Below, one piece after another: positions 1 to 7,885 of a stretch of 23,184 bases of DNA (positions are counted from its first letter, which is position 1; the number at the start of each line of letters is the position of its first letter). Source of the DNA: Lachnospiraceae bacterium. GTDB lineage: Bacteria > Bacillota > Clostridia > Lachnospirales > Lachnospiraceae. The stretch spans positions 1 through 23,184 of the forward strand of contig CAAFNG010000086.1 of the NCBI GenBank assembly GCA_900764225.1, read 5' to 3'. The translations under genes were made by a program, and so were the position numbers. A model generated the notes under the pieces. It made no database searches and had not been told where the DNA came from. It saw nothing but the letters and a program-made list of their open reading frames with translations.

Positions 1-64
1 AGCAGAAGACGGCATACGAGATTCCTCTACGTCTCGTGGGCTCGGAGATGTGTATAAGAGACAG
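1..64 (+). other. Illumina Nextera P7 adapter (artefact)
   Basis: Bases 1-22 match the Illumina P7 oligo lacking its first two bases, 23-30 (TCCTCTAC) is an i7 index (from memory the N712 index), 31-64 is the Nextera read-2 sequence, and 46-64 is the Tn5 mosaic end AGATGTGTATAAGAGACAG. This is untrimmed library adapter at a contig end. Native DNA begins at 65. Any coding start placed within these bases is spurious. Confidence 0.98.
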
Positions 65-265
65 CATAAATACTGGTCTATCGGTGCGCTGGTTTCCATG
101 ATCGGAACTTGCTACACCGGCTATAAGAATATGAAATCAGCACATAAATATTGTGCATTCAGTTCACTGATCTGCATGGCTATGGCCATTTACTCTGGTC
201 ATAAAATGATTTCTGGCAAATCCAGAAAAAAGAAAGAAACTGCAGCTGAAGAATCTGCGGAATAA
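65..265 (+). CDS. Small membrane protein, 5' end missing
   Basis: An open frame enters from the adapter junction and ends at TAA 263-265. About 66 native residues remain. Two hydrophobic stretches (around WSIGALVSMIGTCYTGY and YCAFSSLICMAMAIYSG) suggest two membrane helices, followed by a charged tail (KSRKKKETAAEESAE). A GTG at position 50 that seems to open the frame lies within adapter sequence, so the true start is lost. A hairpin at 299-330 follows at a distance expected for a terminator. I do not recognise the family. The frame continues cleanly from the first native base, which supports real coding, but no function can be proposed. Confidence 0.55.
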   Translation, partial: HKYWSIGALVSMIGTCYTGYKNMKSAHKYCAFSSLICMAMAIYSGHKMISGKSRKKKETAAEESAE

Positions 266-298
266 TAAGAGGAATAGGGGAGTATTCCATTATATATA

Positions 299-335
299 AG
301 CCTGATGGAAAGGGGAGATTCCATCAGGCTCTTTC
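299..335 (+). terminator. Probable rho-independent terminator
   Basis: A 12-bp perfect stem (AGCCTGATGGAA 299-310 with TTCCATCAGGCT 319-330) and an 8-base loop are followed by CTTTC. The U-tract is weak. It lies about 33 bases beyond the stop of the small membrane protein and probably ends that transcript. Confidence 0.7.
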
Positions 336-479
336 AAATCTACTCTTCCGTTTCTGGAAAAGATGGCTTATATCGTTTGTTTGCAGACTGTGGTACTACG
401 ATTTCAAAAAAAACATGTACATCAGAGTTTTATATATTACTTATGATATTGTGCCGGCTTTGTCGCTTTGTATCAGCCG

Positions 480-523
480 AATGAATACAAGAAAAGGAGC
501 TGTCGGGAAATAGACAGCTCCTT
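480..523 (-). terminator. Terminator hairpin, minus strand
   Basis: An 11-bp perfect stem (494-504 with 513-523, AAGGAGCTGTC on the plus strand) has an 8-base loop. Read on the minus strand the stem is followed by TTTTCTTGT, so it terminates leftward transcription. It lies directly behind the surviving ATPase N-terminus, suggesting it is the terminator of the lost gene brought close by a deletion. Confidence 0.75.
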
Positions 524-686
524 CAAAGAAAATCTGCAGGATACCTTTCTTCTTTCCTTCTGTAAGTTCATTCCACCCACACTTTTCTCTGGATCTTTTC
601 ACCTGTTCACTCGTAAGCCCAGATTTCTTGCCATTCACCCTTTCAAGAACCTCTTCTACCGTCTGCTGATAAATTTCCTTCATCAC
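524..686 (-). pseudogene. P-type cation ATPase N-terminal remnant
   Basis: The first ~54 codons read as a Cation_ATPase_N domain: MMKEIYQQTVEEVLERV, then GLTSEQVKRSREKCGWNEL, then KKKGILQIFFE. This is the standard cytosolic N-terminus of calcium- or cation-transporting P-type ATPases, normally 850-900 residues. After FFE the homology stops, the frame runs through a terminator hairpin and ends at 441. There is no membrane domain, no DKTGT phosphorylation site and no ATP-binding domain. I read it as a gene with a large internal deletion that left its 5' end and its terminator. Confidence is high that it is non-functional, and moderate for the calcium-type subclass. Confidence 0.75.
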
Positions 687-726
687 TTCCGCCTCATCGT
701 TTCTAAGTATTTACTACCTGAATTTC

Positions 727-783
727 TTATGCAATGAAAGACCTCTTTGAAAAAAATATAAAAAAAAGACCTTCATTGCATAA
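727..783. repeat. 12-bp inverted repeat with AT-rich spacer
   Basis: TTATGCAATGAA (727-738) is perfectly repeated inverted as TTCATTGCATAA (772-783). The 33-base spacer is mostly A/T with A7-A8 runs. The motif TGCAATAAAA recurs at 790-799. It could be a bidirectional terminator, an operator pair or a remnant of mobile-element ends; the sequence alone does not decide. Confidence 0.5.
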
Positions 784-956
784 TAAAAAATGCAATAAAA
801 GTCTCACCATTTCCTTATGATACCGGATGCTTCCACCGTACTGACAACATCACAAACGCAATTTGTTAAGCGCAGGTTACTCCCCTTTATTGGATCAAAT
901 CATATACCCAAAGTAACATGATTGTCAAGATACTTTATCATTACTTTTTCATTTTA

Positions 957-965
957 TGTTATACT
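957..965 (+). promoter_or_regulatory. Extended -10 promoter
   Basis: TG-T-TATACT (957-965) is a textbook extended -10 box. No good -35 is seen at 16-18 bp, as is usual for this class. It places transcription start near 972, about 42 bases before the ATG at 1014. Confidence 0.6.
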
Positions 966-1013
966 TTTTACATCGTTAACACTATTAAAATAAATTCTCC
1001 GGAGGTGAATCAA

Positions 1014-1745
1014 ATGGATCATACGAATAATTCCTGTTGTTGTGGTGAAGCGGAACATTTTTCCGGATGTCTGATTTGTGGTGCTCCTATTACGTATCGT
1101 GCTGAAAGCTCTATTCAGACGTGTAGTATCTGCCATAAAGAGCAATTAACCAATGCGGTCTGTGAAAATAGTCACTTTATCTGTGATGCCTGTCACAGCT
1201 ATGGCACATATGCTCCGGTAATCGCAGCGCTCAGAGACAGTACCGAAAAAGATGCTTTGCTTCTTCTGGAAAAAATTATGGATCTTCCATCTGTACATAT
1301 GCATGGACCAGAGCATCATGCAATTGTTCCGTGCGTTCTTCTGACAGCGTTTCGCAATAATGGAGAACATATGAATTACGATGCTGCACTATCTGAGATC
1401 TGTAAAAGAGCGAAGCAGGTTCCGGGCGGTACCTGTGGTTACTGGGGTGTCTGTGGAGCTGCTGCCGGAGCCGGTATTTTCATGTCCGTTATGACTGGAT
1501 CCAGTCCACTTCACAAAGATGCATGGCCGTTTCCTCAAAAACTTGTTTCCATTATTTTATCCAGACTGGCAGATGTTGGTGGACCTCGCTGCTGCAAGCG
1601 TACCAGCAGAATTGCCATTGAAGAAGCTGTTCATTTTTACAGTCAGTTTTGTTCTGTAAACATTCCGTCATCTTTTATAACGTGTAAATACTGCGAAGAT
1701 AATCGCGAATGCATCCAGGAAGATTGTCCATACTATCCTGAATAA
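1014..1745 (+). CDS. DUF5714-domain cysteine-rich protein
   Basis: This is a 243-residue protein. The start at 1014 is chosen because GGAGGTG (1001-1007) sits 6 bases upstream; the longer frame from 918 crosses the promoter. The N-terminal third is full of metal-binding-type cysteines (CCCGEAEHF, CLICGAPITY, CSICHKEQ, CDACHSYG). The C-terminal part carries the glycine/cysteine-rich core I associate with DUF5714 (PGGTCGYWGVCGAAAGAG and GGPRCCKRTSRIAIEEAV) and ends with a further cysteine cluster (CKYCEDNRECIQEDC). The biochemical function of the family is unknown. From memory, DUF5714 is found alone or fused to SAM methyltransferases in anaerobes, near radical SAM genes of the kind found here at 2975-4300. 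It converges on the AOR operon, so it is probably a partner of that pathway but transcribed separately. Confidence 0.8.
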   Translation: MDHTNNSCCCGEAEHFSGCLICGAPITYRAESSIQTCSICHKEQLTNAVCENSHFICDACHSYGTYAPVIAALRDSTEKDALLLLEKIMDLPSVHMHGPEHHAIVPCVLLTAFRNNGEHMNYDAALSEICKRAKQVPGGTCGYWGVCGAAAGAGIFMSVMTGSSPLHKDAWPFPQKLVSIILSRLADVGGPRCCKRTSRIAIEEAVHFYSQFCSVNIPSSFITCKYCEDNRECIQEDCPYYPE

Positions 1746-1749
1746 CAGG

Positions 1750-1789
1750 CAAGGCAGTGATTCCATGATACCACGAAATCACTGCCTTG
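1750..1789. terminator. Convergent hairpin, likely bidirectional terminator
   Basis: A 13-bp perfect stem (CAAGGCAGTGATT 1750-1762 with AATCACTGCCTTG 1777-1789) and a 14-base loop lie between two convergent genes. It overlaps the last codons of the CoA ligase. Neither strand has a strong U-tract, so it may act partly as a 3' stabiliser. Confidence 0.6.
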
Positions 1790-2978
1790 TAACTCGTTTG
1801 CCAGGATACAGCGCCCCATCTTCCCACTTTGCTTTTTTGCAGTTCCATGAACGAATATCCTTCTCTTCCAAAACACTCCTGATTCGTTCTTCTCCATTGT
1901 CCGATGTAAAAAGCGCTGTAATTTCCTTTTTTCCATCTACAATTTTCACACAATAATCTACCAGTTCCGGAATCTCAAACAGCAATTCATCCATCTCTCT
2001 GATACTTCCCAATGGATCCATCCGCTTTACAAAGTCCAGGCGTTTTATTTCACTTCCACAGAGGCATCTTCCTGGAATGATCCTTGTCCAGTCACCGGTT
2101 CGATATCGAATCAACGGCTGTGCTTCCATTCCAATGGTTGTAATCACCAGTTCTCCCCATTTACCGTCCGGCAGCACATTTCCGTTCTCATCTATAATCT
2201 CTGTAATACAATGGTTTTCCCGCATATGCATGCCCTCATGCACCGTGCAGCAAATGGCACCTCCAAGCCCCATCTCTCTGGAACCATAGTGCGGCCAAAG
2301 TCGTGTTTGCAGAATTTCTTCGATTGCTTTCATGACAGTTTTCGGACAGGCATCTCCGGATACCAGTGCTCTTTTTATACTGCCTTTTCCGCACATTCGA
2401 AGCATGGACAGCAATGCCGTCGGCATTCCCACATACGTATCCGGCTGCTCCTCTTCCAGAATCCTGTTCAGTTCGCCATAAGTTCTTCCTGTCCCGGTTG
2501 AAAGAGGTTTTGCTCCCAGACGTCTGATTGCCTCCGCGATCAGTTCTCCTAATCCAAAAGGACCTGAAAATGGCATAGCTACCATCGTTATACTTCCAGG
2601 AAAAATAAATTCCCCCAGCCCTGCCATAAAAAGTTCTATGGTGTGTTCACAGTCTCCCTCTGTATAGAATACACGTTTACCGGCACCGGTAGTTCCGCTT
2701 GTCTGTTCTGATATCACTTTCTGTACTTCCCCCTGGGAGCAAAGCAGCATCCTGCCTCCATCTCGTGCCAGATCTGTTTCTGTCGTAAAAGGAAGGCTTC
2801 TCAAATCTATCAGGCTTTCCAGTCTTTCCGGCAAATCTCGGTAAAAACCCTCTCGTTCTTTCTCTCTCTTCAGTACAATATTTAATTTCTCCAGCTGTAT
2901 TCTGTGTATTTCATCTCTTGTAATCTCTGTAATGCCTTCCTGCTTACAGATCATTGCATCTATATTCGATCGTTTCAC
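1779..2978 (-). CDS. PaaK-like AMP-dependent CoA ligase
   Basis: This 399-residue protein belongs to the ANL (acyl-adenylating) superfamily, closest to phenylacetate-CoA ligase (PaaK). Visible motifs are the phosphate-binding loop SEQTSGTTGAGKRVFYTEGD (around residue 90), the HYGSREMG aromatic/acid motif and the hinge-region YRTGDWTRI. PaaK itself is about 430-440 residues, so this is slightly short. It would activate a carboxylic acid (perhaps aromatic) with ATP and CoA. It starts with GTG at 2978, overlapping the radical SAM stop in a GTGA junction, so it is translationally coupled and last in the operon. From memory it corresponds to the DVU_1553 family, whose substrate is unknown. It may convert the acid made by the aldehyde oxidoreductase to a thioester, or activate a cofactor precursor. 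Confidence 0.85.
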   Translation of the reverse strand: MKRSNIDAMICKQEGITEITRDEIHRIQLEKLNIVLKREKEREGFYRDLPERLESLIDLRSLPFTTETDLARDGGRMLLCSQGEVQKVISEQTSGTTGAGKRVFYTEGDCEHTIELFMAGLGEFIFPGSITMVAMPFSGPFGLGELIAEAIRRLGAKPLSTGTGRTYGELNRILEEEQPDTYVGMPTALLSMLRMCGKGSIKRALVSGDACPKTVMKAIEEILQTRLWPHYGSREMGLGGAICCTVHEGMHMRENHCITEIIDENGNVLPDGKWGELVITTIGMEAQPLIRYRTGDWTRIIPGRCLCGSEIKRLDFVKRMDPLGSIREMDELLFEIPELVDYCVKIVDGKKEITALFTSDNGEERIRSVLEEKDIRSWNCKKAKWEDGALYPGKRVTRQ

Positions 2979-4300
2979 TTTCTGTATAAATATATTCCTT
3001 TCGAATTCGTCAGATTATATGCACAAAATGGCACCATTCCATAATCAGAATCCACCTCGCAGATATAACATCTTTTCAGACGTTCAAGATCCAGATTCCA
3101 TGCATCCTGAAAAATCATCCCTGATACTGCAAAAGTTTCATTATGAACCCGGATCAGGAATTCATCCAGCGCATCTGTCTGTGTCATTTCATCATCACTA
3201 AATTTTTTTGTGCTATAGCTCCACTGATTTTCCACATACTGTCTGGAATCATCGCTGGTAGTACAACAACATCCTCTGTCTGATTTCTTTTCCAGGAGTT
3301 TCAGTTCCCTCTCACCTTTTTTCAGATAACTTGCATGAAAAGAACAATATGGATTCTCTGCTCCACCACCGGCGAAATCCTTGCTTTTCATAAGCCCGTC
3401 AGTCTGTTCCTCGATCAGCTTCAACATCTTTGGTATGGTAATCGGAGCTTGTGGACGCTGCTGAGAACATCTGCCAAAATAGCTGATCGGCTGGAAATGT
3501 ACTCCTCTTACAAATGGCATATGATCCATCGCAAACTTCAGAATATCTCCAACCTGCATGTCATTTACTCCTGGCGCAATGACAGGTACCAGGGCAATTC
3601 CCAGTTCCGCTTCCGAACAGTTTAACACAGCCTTTTCTTTCAGTTCTATCATAGAGCGTCCGCGCAATGTCTGATACACATCATCTGTGACACCGTCAAA
3701 CTGAAGAAATACTGTATTCAGTCCTGCTTTTTTTAGTTTTCTGGCATATCCTGCTTCCTGCGCAAGACGGATTCCATTGGTATTCAATTGAAAAAATGTA
3801 AACCCTTTTTCTCTACCCATATGTATGATCTCCGGAAGATCCTCCCGCATGGTTGGTTCTCCACCTGAGAGCTGAATATTGAATGGTCCTCCATGATCCA
3901 TCAGAAAATCATATTGCTTTTCTATTTCATCAATTGAAAGATCACCGTTTTCCAGACATTCTCCTGCCGAAGCAAAGCAGACCGGGCAGTGCATATTGCA
4001 GCGCTTTGTCACTTCCAGTACCATACAACAGCCTTTTCGTTCGTGCTCCTCACAGAGTCCACAATTATCCGGGCAGGATTTCTCTTTGATTTTGGGATTT
4101 ACCGGAGTCTCCGCAGACAGGTTTTCTCTTCCCCAGGAAAGATACTCTGCTGCCGTTCCTTCCCAGATCAGTGTCTGAAACTTTCCGTGGATATCACATT
4201 CTTTCACCAGATAAATGCCATCTTCACCGATACATTTTTTAGCCGTAAGTACTTTCATACATATCGGGCATACACTTTTTGTTTTACCCAGCGTAATCAT
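2975..4300 (-). CDS. trsS: Radical SAM protein, TrsS-like
   Basis: This 441-residue radical SAM enzyme has the cluster motif CNMHCPVC at C101, C105 and C108. Before it come an N-terminal CPIC motif and a cysteine pair region SCPDNCGLC (residues 76-83), which may hold another metal site. Extra cysteines follow: GCCCTTSDDS in the second half and CYICEVDS near the C-terminus. SGGEPTMREDL matches the SAM-contacting GGEP motif. The start is placed at the ATG 4298-4300, which overlaps the previous stop (ATGA); the longer frame to 4393 runs into the upstream gene. From memory it fits the family named radical SAM (seleno)protein TrsS; no in-frame UGA is seen here, so it is the cysteine form. The substrate is unknown. 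Overall fold also resembles the MJ0619/tetraether-synthase type. Confidence 0.85.
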   Translation of the reverse strand: MITLGKTKSVCPICMKVLTAKKCIGEDGIYLVKECDIHGKFQTLIWEGTAAEYLSWGRENLSAETPVNPKIKEKSCPDNCGLCEEHERKGCCMVLEVTKRCNMHCPVCFASAGECLENGDLSIDEIEKQYDFLMDHGGPFNIQLSGGEPTMREDLPEIIHMGREKGFTFFQLNTNGIRLAQEAGYARKLKKAGLNTVFLQFDGVTDDVYQTLRGRSMIELKEKAVLNCSEAELGIALVPVIAPGVNDMQVGDILKFAMDHMPFVRGVHFQPISYFGRCSQQRPQAPITIPKMLKLIEEQTDGLMKSKDFAGGGAENPYCSFHASYLKKGERELKLLEKKSDRGCCCTTSDDSRQYVENQWSYSTKKFSDDEMTQTDALDEFLIRVHNETFAVSGMIFQDAWNLDLERLKRCYICEVDSDYGMVPFCAYNLTNSKGIYLYRK

Positions 4301-4731
4301 AGTTCCAATATTCCCCGTTCTGTCAGTATTTCTATCACTTTCGTATAAGTATCTGCAATCAGCGCAGGACATTGCTCCATAATCACTCCCCAATCCAAAT
4401 TAGAAGTGATATCCTTACAATAAAAAGCACCAAATTCTTCTTCCGTCTTCTTATGGAACCACTGATATAATTCCTGCACAGCCGGTTTCATCTGTATATC
4501 TTCTTTCTCCTGCGGAGCCAGATTGCCAAGGAACAAACCTATCGCACAGGCTCCTCCTGTCAGGCAGCCACAGGTATCTCCACAGTAACCGATCCCACCG
4601 CCAAGACCTCCCAGAGCCTTTACAAGCTGTGGATTTTCCTCACCTATGGCTTCCAGTGTCATAATCATAACCATTTGTGAGCAATGATAACCCATACTGC
4701 TAAGTTCTATGATTCTTTCATAAAGATCCAT
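4297..4731 (-). CDS. C_GCAxxG_C_C family redox protein
   Basis: This 144-residue protein carries the signature of the C_GCAxxG_C_C family: an early Cys (C17 in GYHCSQM), then GGIGYCGDTCGCLTGGACAIG (C50, C54, C56, C62), and later cysteines at YCKDI and EQCPAL. Such proteins are small, predicted metal- or redox-active, and are common beside oxidoreductases. The usual CGA is CGC here, with a further cysteine. The start ATG at 4731 lies 3 bases after the stop of the methyltransferase. It ends in the ATGA overlap with the radical SAM gene, which implies matched expression. From memory it corresponds to the DVU_1555 family of the same Desulfovibrio locus. Its function is unknown. Confidence 0.85.
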   Translation of the reverse strand: MDLYERIIELSSMGYHCSQMVMIMTLEAIGEENPQLVKALGGLGGGIGYCGDTCGCLTGGACAIGLFLGNLAPQEKEDIQMKPAVQELYQWFHKKTEEEFGAFYCKDITSNLDWGVIMEQCPALIADTYTKVIEILTERGILEL

Positions 4732-4734
4732 GTG

Positions 4735-5268
4735 CTACTCCTTTCTGCCAACCAACATGGTATAGCGCAGCTTCTTTCCTTTATATTCTTTCTGCAGAAG
4801 CTTATACTCTTCGCAACAGAACGAATCATTCCAGATTGCTTCCAGATAATATTCCCGCCAAAGTAACGTCTGATCCTCCTGTCGGAGAATGGTAAATCCT
4901 GTCTGTTCTGCCATTTCCAAAAGATTTCCAGTATCCAGATCTGACAGTAAAAGAAAACCTTCCTTTTTTAAAACGCGCCAACATTCAGATAGTGCATTTT
5001 TCTGATCTCTGCTGACAAAAAATGCACACTGGCTGATGCAAAGATCTATACTGTCTGATGAATACTGCAAATGCAGAAAATCGCCTGTTTCCACATCACT
5101 GCCCCGTGGGAAAAGATCCACACCATGTGCATCCAGCCCAAATGATTTCAGGATTCGTACCGTGTCTCCTTCTCCTGCTCCAAGATCCAGTGCTTTCATT
5201 TCTTTTTTCCATTCTATGTTCTCCAGAAGATGAAGCGTCTGCGCTTCCCCTCCCGGATGCCTGTTCAT
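4735..5268 (-). CDS. Class I SAM-dependent methyltransferase
   Basis: This 177-residue protein has the class I methyltransferase motif I LDLGAGEGDTVRIL (around residue 28), an acidic end of strand 2 (AHGVDLFPRG), and post-motif elements LCISQCAFF and ALSECWRVLKKEGFLLLSD, typical of UbiE/Methyltransf_11-like enzymes. The start ATG abuts the upstream TAG directly. The domain is short and has no obvious substrate-binding lid, so the target (small molecule, protein or cofactor) cannot be predicted. From memory it corresponds to the DVU_1556 family. It is embedded in the AOR operon between two small cysteine proteins. Confidence 0.85.
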   Translation of the reverse strand: MNRHPGGEAQTLHLLENIEWKKEMKALDLGAGEGDTVRILKSFGLDAHGVDLFPRGSDVETGDFLHLQYSSDSIDLCISQCAFFVSRDQKNALSECWRVLKKEGFLLLSDLDTGNLLEMAEQTGFTILRQEDQTLLWREYYLEAIWNDSFCCEEYKLLQKEYKGKKLRYTMLVGRKE

Positions 5269-5490
5269 CTATTTATCCTCCAATGCACGCTCCACCGCGA
5301 GCACTTTTCCAAGTGCGAGTTCTTCCGGAACATACACAAACCCACACTTTGGACAGACAGGCATTTCCACAGGAAACCCATTTTCCAGATACATAAATTT
5401 TGCTTTTCCTTTTACAAGAGGAACCTTACATTTCATGCAGGTCAGCTTTCCTTCCGGATCAATCGTATAATATGTTCTTTCTACTGCCAT
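5269..5490 (-). CDS. Small two-CxxC redox/zinc-ribbon protein
   Basis: This 73-residue protein has two CxxC pairs, CMKC and CPKC, about 27 residues apart: a rubredoxin/zinc-ribbon-like layout that could bind one Zn or Fe. The residues in between (PLVKGKAKFMYLENGFPVEM) would form the ribbon. The start codon overlaps the upstream stop by one base (TAATG). From memory it matches the DVU_1557 family redox protein, encoded next to the dicluster protein in Desulfovibrio. It may be a tiny electron shuttle or an assembly factor; the sequence cannot separate these. Confidence 0.8.
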   Translation of the reverse strand: MAVERTYYTIDPEGKLTCMKCKVPLVKGKAKFMYLENGFPVEMPVCPKCGFVYVPEELALGKVLAVERALEDK

Positions 5491-7784
5491 TACTGTCCCA
5501 CCCTTTTCATAATATTCATTCGATGACTGTATGCTCTGTGTACCAGATATCCGTCTTCTGTTTCCACAAACCGCACCCAGAATGTGACATTTCCCAGTCT
5601 GCTTCTTGTCACCAGTTCTTTTGTTTCTTCATCCAGGATTGCTTCCTGATTTTCTCTGTAATCTGATAACACACGTTCCACATCACTTTTCAGTATCATG
5701 CGCTCATCCATCATATGGATTGCCTCCTCTGTATAGGCAACAGTATAGTCTTTTTTCTCCATGATCGGTTCCTCATTCCAGATGTTTTTTAAAAGTGTTT
5801 GTTTCAATATGAGCCTGTTGTAGCGTTTCTCACTGATATCAGGCATGTTGCTGGCATTTGCCCCATACAGAAGTTCAAGTATATGTCGGGATTCTCTTCC
5901 CTCTCTGGCAAATCGGTCTCTGCATGCCATGCAGTATGTAATATATGGTGCATCGGAACGTTCCAGACACTTTTCTGTCATTTTCGCTGCCATATCTTTA
6001 TTGGCATATGCCGTCAGACCTCCATATCCACAACATGGAGACAAATCTCTGGAATATTCTGTATCTTCAACGATACATCCCATATCCGACAAAAGTTGTC
6101 GTATCATATCTTGTGTCTGTGCATCCCCTCTGGCACCACAGGCATCATGTATGGCAACCGGTATCTCCAGTCCTTTCGCCTGCTGTGGAAGTCCGATTTC
6201 TCTCAAAATTTCCCAGATTCCTATAACATGTGCTCCAATACTTTCTTTTAGCTGCTTCATGCAGCTTGGACAGCCTGCAATGATGATCGGATCACCAAGC
6301 TTGGCCAGTTCCTGTTTCAGCTGCTCATTTACTTTTTCTGTCATTTCATAGCGGCCCGCCCATTCGCTGATTGCACCACAGCATCCCAGCATCAGAGCAA
6401 CACCTCTATCTACCCGATTACTTAAATCTTCGTATGCCTGCATAACCACATCCGGCGCTATCGCCCCTGCCTGACAGCCCGGGAAAAATACATATCTGCA
6501 AGTTTCATATCCCGGCTGGGGTCTGCTTAAAAAAGCCTCTGAATTTGAAAATAACATGTCCATCAGTGCAAATTCATGTGGCGCCAGCGGCATCTTATCT
6601 GTGGATACCATATTTTCTCTTGCTGACTTACACACCTGACTCATATCAAATCCATTCGGACAGATCACCGTACACTGTCCACAGAGGGCACAGGCATTCA
6701 TCGGTTTGTTCATCGGATGATCTCCCATGATAATCTGAGTATTATTATAGATCTCACGGGCTAATAAACCCGGATGTTTTTGATATTCACTTAAATACAC
6801 ACAGCCTTTCATGCATTCGTCACAATGACACTGAATACATCGTTTTGCTTCTTCTACAGCTTCTTCTTTTGAATACCCATCCTGACCACAGAAAATCTTA
6901 TTCGATCCATGGATTCCTTCCATGTTCGTATAAAGCTTGGTAGTCACTGCTCCTTCACTGCCTCTGTTGCTGTGCGGCGATAAATTCTGTACCAGAAGAT
7001 CCACTGTCAAAGCTGCCCGCTTTGCGGCAAAAGCCGCATCCATCACAGATTCCGCAGGTCCGCTGACAATCTTTGCCTGTTCTCTTAACATAATCTCGAC
7101 ATCTGCTGCTTCTTCCGGAGCTAACATTTTTGCCACTTCTTCTGATGCGCATACCACATCTGCCAGTTCCATTTTTTCTCTGATAAACGAAAGATTCAAA
7201 CTGCATCCAAATTCAAAAGAAAGATCCATAGATTTCAGACGTTTCGCTTCATTGCTGCGGTCTGATTCCAAAAGATGTCCGGCTGCCGCTGCAATATAGC
7301 TTTCATAATCTTCTTCCTTACAATAAATCGTCGTAGGATACATTTTCTTTTCCAGTTCCCCCGCAAGAAACAGTGGAAATAATCCAGAACCAAAGATTGC
7401 TGCCTTTTTCTTCTTTCTCATGCGGAATACACTGCTTCTTCTTCCCGGTTCTCCATACCGGACAATCGCACGTTCTACTTCTCGTATGGAGACACCATCA
7501 CCAAGTTCACAAAGCTTGCAATTATCTTCGCAAGGTGCCGTACATCCATCACAGAGAATCATTGGAAATGGTGTAATTTTCTCATAAATTGCCAACGCTT
7601 TCTTAAAATTTCCTTTTGCAGCATAATACAGCATCTCTTTTGTATCCATTTTGAAAGGACAGGCTGCAACACAGTAGGCCGGCTGTTCATGGACGCAGAG
7701 ACTGATCATATGATCCATCTCTTCTTTTGACATTCGATTTACATGATAAACGTGAGTAGAACCTCTCTCCTGTATGTATGTCAT
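5490..7784 (-). CDS. Dicluster / HdrD-like FeS oxidoreductase
   Basis: This is a 764-residue multidomain electron-transfer protein. The start is the ATG at 7784, with AAAGGAG nine bases upstream; the longer frame to 7871 is unlikely. Residues 25-95 form a GltD-type dicluster domain (C30, C38, C42, C78, C81, C85, C89, C92). A degenerate nucleotide-binding region follows (IFGSGLFPLFLAGEL, residues 130-144), much shorter than the ~350-residue FAD/NADPH module of glutamate synthase beta. A ferredoxin-like part has CIQCHCDECMKGC and CALCGQCTVICPNG. Then come two HdrD/GlpC-type cysteine (CCG) domains (LGCCGAISEW with GCPSCM, and PCCGYGG with CMACRDRF). The last ~90 residues are a separate small domain. 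It probably accepts electrons from the AOR and passes them to ferredoxin or a membrane carrier. From memory it matches the DVU_1558 family. Confidence 0.88.
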   Translation of the reverse strand: MTYIQERGSTHVYHVNRMSKEEMDHMISLCVHEQPAYCVAACPFKMDTKEMLYYAAKGNFKKALAIYEKITPFPMILCDGCTAPCEDNCKLCELGDGVSIREVERAIVRYGEPGRRSSVFRMRKKKKAAIFGSGLFPLFLAGELEKKMYPTTIYCKEEDYESYIAAAAGHLLESDRSNEAKRLKSMDLSFEFGCSLNLSFIREKMELADVVCASEEVAKMLAPEEAADVEIMLREQAKIVSGPAESVMDAAFAAKRAALTVDLLVQNLSPHSNRGSEGAVTTKLYTNMEGIHGSNKIFCGQDGYSKEEAVEEAKRCIQCHCDECMKGCVYLSEYQKHPGLLAREIYNNTQIIMGDHPMNKPMNACALCGQCTVICPNGFDMSQVCKSARENMVSTDKMPLAPHEFALMDMLFSNSEAFLSRPQPGYETCRYVFFPGCQAGAIAPDVVMQAYEDLSNRVDRGVALMLGCCGAISEWAGRYEMTEKVNEQLKQELAKLGDPIIIAGCPSCMKQLKESIGAHVIGIWEILREIGLPQQAKGLEIPVAIHDACGARGDAQTQDMIRQLLSDMGCIVEDTEYSRDLSPCCGYGGLTAYANKDMAAKMTEKCLERSDAPYITYCMACRDRFAREGRESRHILELLYGANASNMPDISEKRYNRLILKQTLLKNIWNEEPIMEKKDYTVAYTEEAIHMMDERMILKSDVERVLSDYRENQEAILDEETKELVTRSRLGNVTFWVRFVETEDGYLVHRAYSHRMNIMKRVGQ

Positions 7785-7809
7785 AACCTGATACTCCTTT
7801 CGTCTGTAA

Positions 7810-7835
7810 AGGGGAGGCAGTTTCCCGTCTCCCCT
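7810..7835 (-). promoter_or_regulatory. Intercistronic hairpin after the AOR gene
   Basis: AGGGGAG (7810-7816) pairs with CTCCCCT (7829-7835). On the minus strand the stem is followed by TTTACAG. It sits in the 101-base gap between the AOR stop and the dicluster start, the largest gap within this operon, where a partial terminator or RNA-processing site would lower downstream expression relative to the AOR. Confidence 0.5.
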
Positions 7836-7885
7836 GATTATATCACAGTTGGCAGCTTTTACTCCAACCACATTATGAATTAAGC

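Larger units (their letters stand above)
687..1013. other. Intergenic stretch, no gene seen
   Basis: This 327-base gap has no convincing coding frame. It holds an AT-rich inverted repeat (727-783), about 130 bases with nothing recognisable (784-917), and an extended -10 promoter plus ribosome-binding site for the downstream plus-strand gene. Confidence 0.5.

Noticed and set aside
50..64. GTG start giving MYKRQ at the front of the small membrane protein
   Set aside because: These codons are adapter sequence (Tn5 mosaic end), not genomic DNA.
918..1013. Longer, hydrophobic N-terminus (possible signal peptide) on the DUF5714 protein
   Set aside because: The region contains the extended -10 promoter, and a strong GGAGGTG sits just before the internal ATG at 1014.
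4301..4393. Longer N-terminus for the radical SAM protein
   Set aside because: It lies within the C_GCAxxG_C_C gene; the ATGA start at 4300 begins right before the conserved CPIC motif.
5799..6351. Long plus-strand open frames opposite the dicluster gene
   Set aside because: They are shadows of a clearly conserved cysteine-motif protein on the minus strand and have no recognisable motifs.
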